From Polyangiaceae bacterium (GTDB lineage Bacteria; Myxococcota_A; Polyangia; Polyangiales; Polyangiaceae): DNA of 64,000 bases. Shown here piece after piece: positions 32,430 through 40,305 of this stretch. The stretch lies in the NCBI GenBank assembly GCA_009780955.1, contig WQZB01000006.1, positions 38,516 to 102,515 of the forward strand. The letters run 5' to 3'. Every line of letters starts with the position of its first letter. Positions within the stretch are counted from its first letter, which is position 1. The position numbers were made by a program, and so were the translations under genes. The notes below the pieces were generated by a model. It was not told where the DNA came from. It saw nothing but the letters and a program-made list of their open reading frames with translations, and did not search any database.

Positions 32430-32920
32430 CACACGCTCCCTTTTCGTACCCGATCCAAATGGGCAATGTCGGCAAGATCTTGAGCACGGCCTGACGCTCT
32501 CTTCATCGCGAGAACGTGCTCGATCGATGCCACCCGAACTGGAAGCTCGCCGAGCTTGAGTTCCGTCGCATCACGAACAAGTTCTGTCGCCGAAATCGGC
32601 GGTGCGACGAGAACGTCAACTTCTTGCAAACCATCGTTTGGATTTGTGTACGTCACGGCGAGCAGATTCCGCTCTTCGAAATAGCGACGACGAGTCTCAG
32701 CATCGTGCAAGTCGACGAGGCGCAGCGGAAGACGACAACGCAGGCCCAGTGACGACAGAACGGAATCGACTGCTGCGAGATTCGTTGCATCCATCTCGAC
32801 GACGATGTCGACATCGTACGTCATCCGTGGAACGCCATGCAGGTTGACCGCAACGCCACCAACCAGACAATAGCGGACCTCTTGCGCATGAAGTGCGGTG
32901 ATGAGGTCATGGATAAACAT
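32429..32920 (-). CDS. Nucleotidyltransferase-fold protein (AbiEii/DUF6036-like)
   Basis: 163 residues from ATG 32920. It has the minimal nucleotidyltransferase signature: RYCLVGGVAVNLHGVPRMTY with DVDIVVEMD, i.e. GG plus the DxD metal pair. A later helix, PVRVASIEHVLAMKRASGRA then QDLADIAHL, is typical of AbiEii and related toxins. Such toxins add nucleotides to tRNA or proteins; the target here is unknown. It forms an operon with the 58-residue gene. The start is 34 nt from the stop of the upstream SUMF lipoprotein gene. Its 5' end is duplicated at 32118-32158. Confidence 0.82.
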   Translation of the reverse strand: MFIHDLITALHAQEVRYCLVGGVAVNLHGVPRMTYDVDIVVEMDATNLAAVDSVLSSLGLRCRLPLRLVDLHDAETRRRYFEERNLLAVTYTNPNDGLQEVDVLVAPPISATELVRDATELKLGELPVRVASIEHVLAMKRASGRAQDLADIAHLDRVRKGSV

Positions 32921-32954
32921 TGCAGATAGCGTAGCGCTCTTAAGGACGCTGCGA

Positions 32955-34889
32955 TCACGGATAAACGCAGCGGCCGCTCGTCTTGCCGTATTTGTCAAGG
33001 AGGTAGTTGCTTCCCCAGGCAGTTTTGCTGCCATACCCATGGCCCTCCCACGATCCGTTGTTCGCCCAGTTCATTCTCGCGCTTTTCGGGCTCGTGCTCC
33101 AAGTTGTTATGTCGGACGTGGTCTCGAACATCGAGTAGGCGAGATCGGCATGGCCCCACGGGCCATTGCCCTTGGGAAGGCGACCCGGCGCGCTCAAGAA
33201 AACGATGTAATCGTACTGGTCATCGGCAAGGGTTGGGTACTGGTAGCTGTAGTTGAAGTTCGCGTACTCGATTGATATCGATGCCGGAAGTTCCAACGTA
33301 ACGTCTGTCGCATCGGGGAAACTAGTCGCGACGTAGCCGACGCTGCTCGCATACGCCGACGGGGATGCGCCCCACGGAAAGTATGCTGGTCCGATCGCTG
33401 CTACCCACTCAGCGAGAGTCTCGAGGCGACCACCATCCCAAAGGCAGAATGCCTGCATGATGAGGTACGTGGTGCAGTTGATAGGCTTGGTGTCGTAAAT
33501 GGTCTGCGGCTGCTCTGCCGGAATGTCGCCGAAGTATTGCAATTGCGTGGCCGCATCCATCCAATACGAGTGCGTGCCTGGGGAGCCGACGCTGCAGCCT
33601 TGCTCGACCTGATCCTGCGCGGACCAAATCGAGCCGCCGACGTGGCGGTACGCACTCGAGTAGATCCCTTCGAAGTCGTCCTTGGTCGTATCGCCATAAA
33701 AGTGATCGGAGAGCTCGCTGTCCGTACCACCAGCGCCGTCTGGGTGCTGGCCGCAAGTGCCATTCTGATCGCAGCCGTCCATCGCGGTCGGGAGATAGAG
33801 ATCCCACCCCGGATCCATTAGCGAATTGTTCGTGTTAGGGACCTTCCCGATCTTACCGGCAGCGCGAAGCTCGCGCACCGCCGCGCGAACGTCACCCTTC
33901 GTGCGTTCCATGAAGGCACGGATGCGGCCAGCGGTGATCTTGTACTTGTCCATCTGAACGCCGCCTGCTCCGGCAGGGGCAGTGGTGCAGCAACTCTCCC
34001 AGGTAGCGGCGCCCTGGCCGCCTTCACCACCCCCACCGCACGTGTCGCCACCGTAGTGGGCGGTGCAGCTCCGCCGAAGCGCGCACTTGCCACTGTAGTC
34101 GCAGCCATCGCTCACGCAGTCTGCGTGTACTTTGCACGTTTGCCCGGTCGCGCACTTCGGACATGATCCACCGCAGTCTACCGCGGTCTCGTCGCCGTTC
34201 AGCACCCCATCGGTGCACGACGGCGGCTGGCACTTGAGACCTTGCCCCATGTCCTTGCAGACGCTGCTCGTGCAGTCGTCCGCTGTCTTGCAGCTCTCGC
34301 CAGCGGCGCAGCGCGGGCAGTCAGGGCCGCCGCAATCCACGTCGGTTTTCGTGCCATCGATCTGCCCGTCGTTGCACGTTGGCTCGACGCACTCGCCGTC
34401 CGTGCAAACGTCGGTGGTGCAGTCCGACTTCTGCGTGCACGCGCTGCCCGCGTCGCACTTTTCGCACGTGGGGCCACCGCAATCGACGTCGGTCTCGTCG
34501 CCGTTTTTTACCCCGTCGTCGCAAGCAGGGGCCTGGCACTGCATGCCTTGACCGACGTCGCGGCACGAGTCAGTCGCGCAGTCTGCTCCGATGTTGCACG
34601 TTTTCGAGAGATCGCAAGGCGCGCAAGAGCCGCCACAGTCGATGTCCGTCTCATCGCCATTCTGCGCACCATCACTGCAGGTTGGCGTCGTGCATATTCC
34701 GTTGGGTCCGCAGATCTTCGAGGTACAATCGGTGTTCTTCTTACACTTGGTGGGGGGAGATCCGCCGTCGACCAAAGCGCCGTTCGTCTCCTTGCTCGTG
34801 TTGTTGCTCGTGCCGCAAGCAGCAACCACGGAGATTACGAGTGCACCCAGGCTCCACGCAGTCAGTCGCATCATCGATGCTCTTCTCAT
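32955..34889 (-). CDS. Cys-rich repeat lipoprotein with formylglycine-generating-enzyme-like (SUMF1) domain
   Basis: 644 residues. Lipobox VAAC near residue 25. Residues about 45-290 hold four repeats of the form C-x-DG-x-x-NGDETDxDCGG-x-C-x-x-C (with variants) alternating with short C-x4-DC-x-S-x-x-C modules. From about 310 a SUMF1/FGE-like fold begins (MDKYKITAGRIRAFMERTKG) and ends in YGKTSGRCVYP. True FGEs convert Cys to formylglycine in sulfatases; extracellular lipoprotein members in myxobacteria often serve other, unknown roles. An in-frame ATG at 34874 is a possible start. Confidence 0.85.
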   Translation of the reverse strand: MRRASMMRLTAWSLGALVISVVAACGTSNNTSKETNGALVDGGSPPTKCKKNTDCTSKICGPNGICTTPTCSDGAQNGDETDIDCGGSCAPCDLSKTCNIGADCATDSCRDVGQGMQCQAPACDDGVKNGDETDVDCGGPTCEKCDAGSACTQKSDCTTDVCTDGECVEPTCNDGQIDGTKTDVDCGGPDCPRCAAGESCKTADDCTSSVCKDMGQGLKCQPPSCTDGVLNGDETAVDCGGSCPKCATGQTCKVHADCVSDGCDYSGKCALRRSCTAHYGGDTCGGGGEGGQGAATWESCCTTAPAGAGGVQMDKYKITAGRIRAFMERTKGDVRAAVRELRAAGKIGKVPNTNNSLMDPGWDLYLPTAMDGCDQNGTCGQHPDGAGGTDSELSDHFYGDTTKDDFEGIYSSAYRHVGGSIWSAQDQVEQGCSVGSPGTHSYWMDAATQLQYFGDIPAEQPQTIYDTKPINCTTYLIMQAFCLWDGGRLETLAEWVAAIGPAYFPWGASPSAYASSVGYVATSFPDATDVTLELPASISIEYANFNYSYQYPTLADDQYDYIVFLSAPGRLPKGNGPWGHADLAYSMFETTSDITTWSTSPKSARMNWANNGSWEGHGYGSKTAWGSNYLLDKYGKTSGRCVYP

Positions 34890-35158
34890 GAAATTCTAAG
34901 CCTCCTCTATTCCTATGAAGGACACGGTCTCTCCGACCAAACCGTGCAAAAAGTTCACCACATGCAAATCGCGCAACAATCCCTACGTCTTCTTCTTTGG
35001 TACTGTCGGAAACGATAGGAATTACGTCACGATAAAAACGTTCCGTTGTGGGTGTTGGCCTGGATCATTTTTCACTCCGATTGAATAAAATCCGATCCCC
35101 CTCGTTGGTGTTGTCTGCAAAATCATCGCGAGCGACACGAGATTGAGGCTTTTTCCGA
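34890..35158. other. Intergenic region without recognisable gene
   Basis: About 270 bases (about 325 to the next gene) upstream of the SUMF lipoprotein. It is A/T-richer than the surroundings. No ORF, RNA or clear terminator was recognised. It presumably holds the promoter of the minus-strand lipoprotein gene. Confidence 0.5.
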
Positions 35159-35193
35159 ACCACGATGCTTGGGCGAAAACGCGCGCGCACGAA
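35159..35193. repeat. 35-bp direct repeat flanking the RHH/PIN module (left copy)
   Basis: Exactly identical to 35981-36015, where the sequence forms the start codon and first codons (LGRKRART) of the AsmA-like gene. The left copy is followed by unrelated sequence and the PIN gene stop about 24 nt later. The toxin-antitoxin module therefore sits between two copies of the AsmA gene 5' end. Confidence 0.9.
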
Positions 35194-35216
35194 ATCCGAA
35201 AATGCAGCTTTCGCGA

Positions 35217-35597
35217 TCAAATGGCGAACACACGAAGCACAGGAAAAAACGCGCACAAGGCGTGGAAGTCGTCGACGTCACTCGTGTAAACGATGCCTGT
35301 TCGTGTCGCGGCGAATGCCGCCACGATGGCGTCAATCGCTGTTGCCTTGCGGACCCTTCCGAGCGCCAAACCTGCGAGCTTCACCGTCTCGTCGGACGGC
35401 GGCTCGACGAGCAGTCCCCTCAAAACGGCCTCGGCGCGATCTGTCCGACCGCGCCACCATTCGGCGATCGTAACGTTCGGGGTCGCAACCACGAAGCCTC
35501 TATCCTTTGCGTGTGCGTAGACCTTCATGGCGCGATCTTTCCGCCGCTCGAGCGCGATGATGGCTCCCGTATCGAATGTGATTGCCGCGCGGGTCAT
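35217..35597 (-). CDS. PIN-domain toxin
   Basis: 126 residues from ATG 35597. PIN acidic residues: D9 (ITFDTGAIIAL), E46 (TIAEWWRG), D89 (ATAIDAIVAA) and D107/D110 (YTSDVDDF). The ATG overlaps the antitoxin stop by 4 nt. This is a VapC-like RNase expected to be neutralised by the upstream ribbon-helix-helix protein. All catalytic residues are present. The module lies between 35-bp direct repeats. Confidence 0.87.
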   Translation of the reverse strand: MTRAAITFDTGAIIALERRKDRAMKVYAHAKDRGFVVATPNVTIAEWWRGRTDRAEAVLRGLLVEPPSDETVKLAGLALGRVRKATAIDAIVAAFAATRTGIVYTSDVDDFHALCAFFPVLRVFAI

Positions 35598-35851
35598 GCA
35601 GTCTTCTTCGCCACGAGTCCCCACTCTGCGTCGAGCTGTCTCGCCTCCTCCTCTGTCGGCCTTCCTTTGGACCCAAACGAAGAGATCAGAGCGTCACGAC
35701 CTTCCTCGTAGGCGATGTAGCGAATGGCGTCGCTTACGACGCGCGAAACGTTGCCGCCATAAATGCGCTTCGCACGGCGCTTCAGGAGCTTCGCCTCGGA
35801 TGTGGGAAGCGAGATCGACAGGTGCATCGTACCACCAGGACGCTTCTTCAT
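35594..35851 (-). CDS. Ribbon-helix-helix antitoxin
   Basis: About 85 residues from ATG 35851. MHLSISLPTSEAKLLKRRAK followed by GGNVSRVVSDAIRYIAYEEG is a CopG/RHH fold (beta strand LSISLP, then two helices with N-x-SRVVSDAI). The C-terminal acidic tail EEEARQLDAEWGLV should bind the PIN toxin. First gene of the minus-strand pair, translationally coupled to it. RHH antitoxins normally repress their own promoter; no operator was mapped. Confidence 0.84.
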   Translation of the reverse strand: MKKRPGGTMHLSISLPTSEAKLLKRRAKRIYGGNVSRVVSDAIRYIAYEEGRDALISSFGSKGRPTEEEARQLDAEWGLVAKKTA

Positions 35852-35980
35852 TTTTCTATCGTAGCACAAGGATGTTTCGATGCCCCCAGCTGGCTCCTAC
35901 TAGCCCGAAGTTAGCCGTTTGGCAGAAGTTCGGATGTTTGGAATGGCTGAACGAAGTTCGCTACATTGAGACCGCGTAGC

Positions 35981-36015
35981 ACCACGATGCTTGGGCGAAA
36001 ACGCGCGCGCACGAA
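35981..36015. repeat. 35-bp direct repeat flanking the RHH/PIN module (right copy)
   Basis: Identical to 35159-35193. It contains the ATG (35987) of the AsmA-like gene. Sequence just upstream of both copies is partly similar (ATTGAG about 17-18 nt before), which suggests the duplicated stretch was once longer. Confidence 0.9.
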
Positions 36016-39000
36016 CGTCTCGACGGCCCGGCGATGGGTGCGTCGAGTGCTGGTATTGATAGGCGTCATTATCGCTGCAGCGATGGCGTTCGTCTTCACC
36101 GTTGCTTACAACCTGGACCGACCGTGGATCAAAGCGCACATTCGATCGCTCGTGCGGTCGAACACTGGAATCGACATCGATTACCAGTCGGTCCGCTTGC
36201 GCGTTCTTAGCGGCGTCACGATCGAAGGCGTGGTCGTTCGATCCTCGCCAGGTTTTCAGAGCGTGGCGCCCGAGCTCGCGCGTATTGGGCGCATCGAAGC
36301 GGCATGGTCGTCAGCGCTCTTCACAGGCTCAAAGCGGCGCGTCGATCGTGTGGAAATCTCCGACGTGGTGGTGACGGTCGCTGTCGACGAGAACGGGCAA
36401 ACGTCCTTTGACGCACTTCTTGCTTCGAGCTCGAAGCCCAATCCTCCGCCCGCTGAGGCACCACTTTCTCATCAGCTGGCGAACGTCATGGTGCTCGCGC
36501 CCTCGCTGCCGTCCATCGATGTTCGTGGGATCTCGCTCACGCTCGTTCGCGCGCTGCGAACCGATCACGGCGTGGTCACAGAACGCTCGCTCCTCGAGGG
36601 CCTCGCGCTGCACATCGAGCCGCCTAACGCGACTGACGCGGCCGGTGAGTGGCACCTTCGCGCGAACCTTGGATCCGAGCCCGCCCCACTCGATCTGCGC
36701 ATCACGCGCATGATCGACGGTGCCAACGGCGGCCACGGTGACCAAAGCGCGGAGCTTCAAGCAAAGCTGTGGCTGACGGTAAACGCGACTGCGCACGACG
36801 CTGTCACAGTGCTCGACGTCGATGTGATCCATCAAACGTTTGGCCCCAAAGTCGACGCGACGCGAACGCTCCACGCCGAGGCGCGCGCGCATTTCGATCC
36901 CGCTGCGCAGAAAACCATGATCACACTCGACAAGACGCGCCTCTTGGACGGGATCGTGACAGCAACGGCGTTGCTCGATCTGCCCGATCACGGCGGCCCT
37001 GTCCTTCATCACGCGGAGGCTAGGGTTGACGTCGTCCGCCTCTTGGTGCTCGTGCCGCCGGAGTTCGTGCCGGTTCGTGCGAGTCTCGCGCAAGGGTATT
37101 TCGAGGTTCGCGCCGACGAGATTGCGGTCGATGCACTGCCTCAATTGAGCAACGGTGCGAAGCTCGCGATCGACGGAGATCTCGAGGGCGTGAAGATTGT
37201 GCGCGATGTGAATGTCGGCGTTGACGCAGACATCACAGCGTTGAAGATCGCGGCGCACGCAGAGCCAGCGCCGGACCGCGGGCTCACCGCGCACGCAACG
37301 ATCGCGTTCTCTGCCGCGAATGCAACGAGCGGCGCGCCAACGGGGAGAGTGGCCGCGAAAAATGGGAAAATAGAGCTATTTGCGCGCGATTTGCTCGTGG
37401 ATCAAAGCGATCCATTCGCCACTCGAGGCGAGGTGACCGTGACGAGCACGATTGGGTCGATCGATCTCCGATCCGCTGGTACCCGCGCGATCTTCGATGG
37501 TTTCGCGGCGCGGGTGCACGCTCTCTCGACAGGCAGCGTGCCATTGTCGCTCGACGCCGATGTTCGCTCGGCGCTCGCGCGTCTCATCGATGGCTCGGGA
37601 CGATCGCTCGTGAATGTGCCGCTTCACATTGACGCGAAGCTTGCTGATGTTTTGCCCGACAAGGCGAGCCCGAAAGCGAGCCGCGGCAAAGCGAAAGTCG
37701 TTGCCTCCGCGGGTGACGCGCAAATCCAGCTCGACGCTACGAAGAGTGCTGATGCAGTCGATTACACGCTCGATGCGAACGCGCGTACGCTCGCAGCAGC
37801 GCGCCCGTTTCTCCCAAAGGACGTCGCGCAGAAGCTCCCGGTCGAGAGAATGGCACTTGCGATTCGGTCGCGCGGGCGTGCTTCTGGCATCGCATCGCGC
37901 GCACCTTCTATCGAACATCACACCGAAGTTCGTCTTGCGCGCCCTTCGTACGATGACGTTTCGGCGCGTGCGATCGCGCTCGTTGTGAGCTCGAAAGGCA
38001 CGGCGATGCATCACGACGCCAAAGGAAACCTCCGGCTTGAAGGTCTTGCAGCCGCTGGCGTGAGCGCGAGTGACGATCACGACGATCACGTTGCCTTTAG
38101 CGCCACGCTCGATCGCGGCGTGCCAAAGGTGTTCGTGCATCTCGATGCAACCGGCCGGCTCCGCGCGAAGCTCTCTGCAGCGTTCGGGTTCGATCGCGCC
38201 CGCCGCGCGCTGACATACGACGTGGACGGTGAAGTCGACGAGCTTGCGCCACTCGCGCCCTTCGCATCAAAGGTTTCTGCCCTTGACGGCGTCCGTCTCT
38301 CGCGGCTCGAGATGGCGCTTTCGGCCCGCGGCGCGCTCACCGGCGTTGTCGCAGGCATCAATCGCGACGGGAGCCTACGCTTCGAGCCGACGCCCACGCG
38401 CTCGGCAGGGGGCGAGGGGACGATCCATCTGCGCGCCAAGAATGTGGCTTGGAAGGGTGCAGATCTCTCGTTCTCCGTGCCATCGATCGCCATCGAATCG
38501 AATCTTCACGGAGGCGGGTCAAAGCGCACCATCGATAGCCACGTGCTCGCGGGCGAGCTCCGGGTTTCGAGCGGCATCTACAGCTACGACATCGCGGGTC
38601 TGAACGACACGGTATCGATCACGCTCGACGGCGATCTGTTGGATCCCGAGATCTCGTCGCAACAGACGCTCACCGTTAGCGTTGTGAAACAGGACATCGC
38701 GCCAGCGTATCCCGTGGGTGACGCCACCATGGCGCTCGCGCTGCGGCGCAGCCGCGACGGCGTTGTCCGCGTGTCGAATTTCGAGATCAAAAACGGCGCT
38801 GGCGGCACGTCGTTCGCGCTCAAAGGCGCGATGGATACGACCGAAGACCGCCGTCGGCTGTCGCTCCGTGGCGAGCTCCATCAAGATCTCGCTCGCTTGT
38901 CGACAGCGCCCGGGCTCTTGTCGGCGAGCGGCAACGCGAACGTCAATCTCCGCGTCGAGTCCCCTGATTTCGTCATCTTCCGCACCGTTGCGGATGTCCG

Positions 39001-39742
39001 CATCGAGGGCGCCAACATTCGTCTTCCCGCGTCTGGGGTTGTCGTCGAAGACGCGAACGGCGAGGTGCCGATTACGGTTTCGGTCCGTGTGAGCCCGCGC
39101 GGAATTCGGATCATGCGCGAAGACCAAGACAACCCATATTCGTCACTCCGATATACCGATCAGCACCCGCTTCTCAGCAAAAGCAGCTTCCTTTCGATCC
39201 GCAATCTTTTAACTCCACAAGTTTCGATATCGCCGTTCGTCGGCAATTTGCAAATCGAACAAAACCTCTTTTCCCTGCACCAATTCGAGATGGGGATCCG
39301 CGGCGGGCGCGTTACCGGGCGGTGCGAGCTCGATTGGAACGGCGCCAAATCCACGCTCAACATGAACGTTCGTGCAGACGGGGTACAGTCGTCGCACGGC
39401 GAACCGTTCACCGGCAACGCCGCACTCGTCGTCTCCGCCGCAGACCACAACATCGAAGGTCGCGTGGATGTCCTGCAGATCGGAAAGCGCCACCTGCTCG
39501 ATCTGCTCGACTTGCACGATCCCTTCCACGCCGATGCCTCGGTGAACAAACTCCGCAGCGCGATGCGCTTCGGCTATCCGGACAAGCTCCGTGTAAGCTT
39601 CAATCGCGGCTTCGCAAGCGTGCACGTGACGCTCGGCGGGCTCGCGCGCTTCATTCGCATCAGCGATCTGCGTGGCATCCCGATAGGTCCAGTCCTCGAC
39701 CAGTTCATCCCTCCCTTCGTTCCCTCGAAAGATGATCCATGA
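35987..39742 (+). CDS. AsmA/TamB-superfamily (YdbH-like) envelope protein
   Basis: 1,251 residues from ATG 35987. One N-terminal membrane anchor (residues about 20-41), then a very long beta-rich periplasmic region with repeated AsmA-type patterns: IDIDYQSVRLRVLSGVTIEG near 60-80, IDGDLEGVKI, VTVTSTIGSIDL, LRISDLRGIPIGP at the end. These proteins form hydrophobic grooves that carry phospholipids between inner and outer membranes. It overlaps the downstream DUF1318 lipoprotein gene by 4 nt. E. coli ydbH-ynbE-ydbL has the same pairing, so a YdbH-like role is inferred. Its start lies inside the 35-bp repeat, and the RHH/PIN module separates it from its original upstream DNA. Confidence 0.85.
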   Translation: MLGRKRARTNVSTARRWVRRVLVLIGVIIAAAMAFVFTVAYNLDRPWIKAHIRSLVRSNTGIDIDYQSVRLRVLSGVTIEGVVVRSSPGFQSVAPELARIGRIEAAWSSALFTGSKRRVDRVEISDVVVTVAVDENGQTSFDALLASSSKPNPPPAEAPLSHQLANVMVLAPSLPSIDVRGISLTLVRALRTDHGVVTERSLLEGLALHIEPPNATDAAGEWHLRANLGSEPAPLDLRITRMIDGANGGHGDQSAELQAKLWLTVNATAHDAVTVLDVDVIHQTFGPKVDATRTLHAEARAHFDPAAQKTMITLDKTRLLDGIVTATALLDLPDHGGPVLHHAEARVDVVRLLVLVPPEFVPVRASLAQGYFEVRADEIAVDALPQLSNGAKLAIDGDLEGVKIVRDVNVGVDADITALKIAAHAEPAPDRGLTAHATIAFSAANATSGAPTGRVAAKNGKIELFARDLLVDQSDPFATRGEVTVTSTIGSIDLRSAGTRAIFDGFAARVHALSTGSVPLSLDADVRSALARLIDGSGRSLVNVPLHIDAKLADVLPDKASPKASRGKAKVVASAGDAQIQLDATKSADAVDYTLDANARTLAAARPFLPKDVAQKLPVERMALAIRSRGRASGIASRAPSIEHHTEVRLARPSYDDVSARAIALVVSSKGTAMHHDAKGNLRLEGLAAAGVSASDDHDDHVAFSATLDRGVPKVFVHLDATGRLRAKLSAAFGFDRARRALTYDVDGEVDELAPLAPFASKVSALDGVRLSRLEMALSARGALTGVVAGINRDGSLRFEPTPTRSAGGEGTIHLRAKNVAWKGADLSFSVPSIAIESNLHGGGSKRTIDSHVLAGELRVSSGIYSYDIAGLNDTVSITLDGDLLDPEISSQQTLTVSVVKQDIAPAYPVGDATMALALRRSRDGVVRVSNFEIKNGAGGTSFALKGAMDTTEDRRRLSLRGELHQDLARLSTAPGLLSASGNANVNLRVESPDFVIFRTVADVRIEGANIRLPASGVVVEDANGEVPITVSVRVSPRGIRIMREDQDNPYSSLRYTDQHPLLSKSSFLSIRNLLTPQVSISPFVGNLQIEQNLFSLHQFEMGIRGGRVTGRCELDWNGAKSTLNMNVRADGVQSSHGEPFTGNAALVVSAADHNIEGRVDVLQIGKRHLLDLLDLHDPFHADASVNKLRSAMRFGYPDKLRVSFNRGFASVHVTLGGLARFIRISDLRGIPIGPVLDQFIPPFVPSKDDP

Positions 39743-40305
39743 TTCGCGTGCTTCTCCGCTCTTTCGCGTTTGCGGTCCTCGCGATCCTGCTTGCTGGAAC
39801 TGCCGGATGCATCGGCGCCCCCGACATCGTGATGGTCGACAGAGCAACGGCGCTCGAGCAGCAAGCGGGCGGCTCGTTCAATGATTTGGAGCGAAAATTG
39901 AGCCGAACGAGCATCCAGGCGCGGCCCGTGCCGCTGACGCCGAAGCAATTTGAGGCGCTCGGGATCAAGCCTTTGCCGCTGCAAGATACGACCGAGCTCA
40001 CCGACGCCGATCGCGTGGACGCGCTGCTCACGCAGCACTGCATCGGAGAGGGGCGTGACGGCTTGCTCGTCGAAACGCGCGCGGCGTGCGTCGGCGTGGT
40101 CGATCGCGCCGAGGCGCGCGATCTCATCGGGCGTGTGAACCAAGCGCGCCGGCAGCTGTGGCGATGGATGCACGAGCAGCGTCCTGGCGCGTCGGCCGAA
40201 CAGATCCAGAAAACGTGGAGCCGTGTGCACGCGCGCGGCGTGGTGTGCGGCGGATGGATCGAGAGCGAGGGCGAGGCGGGTAAGTGGGAGGCCAAGAAGT
40301 GTTGA
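39739..40305 (+). CDS. DUF1318 (YdbL-like) lipoprotein
   Basis: 188 residues. Signal peptide with lipobox TAGC (Cys near 24), then IGAPDIVMVDRATALEQQAG, the standard start of deltaproteobacterial DUF1318 lipoproteins. The C-terminal half has RDLIGRVNQARRQLWRWMHE, then AEQIQKTWSRVHARGVV and GGWIESEGEAGKWEAKK, matching YdbL (VNxINxAR...GxYxxxxxGxWxxK). YdbL modulates the YdbH-YnbE lipid bridge in E. coli. Here it is lipidated, which may combine the YnbE and YdbL roles (inference). Coupled by ATGA to the AsmA-like gene. Confidence 0.83.
   Translation: MIRVLLRSFAFAVLAILLAGTAGCIGAPDIVMVDRATALEQQAGGSFNDLERKLSRTSIQARPVPLTPKQFEALGIKPLPLQDTTELTDADRVDALLTQHCIGEGRDGLLVETRAACVGVVDRAEARDLIGRVNQARRQLWRWMHEQRPGASAEQIQKTWSRVHARGVVCGGWIESEGEAGKWEAKKC

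Noticed and set aside
34890..35158. Riboswitch or small RNA upstream of the SUMF lipoprotein
   Set aside because: No conserved motif or clear stable hairpin could be identified by eye in this A/T-richer spacer.
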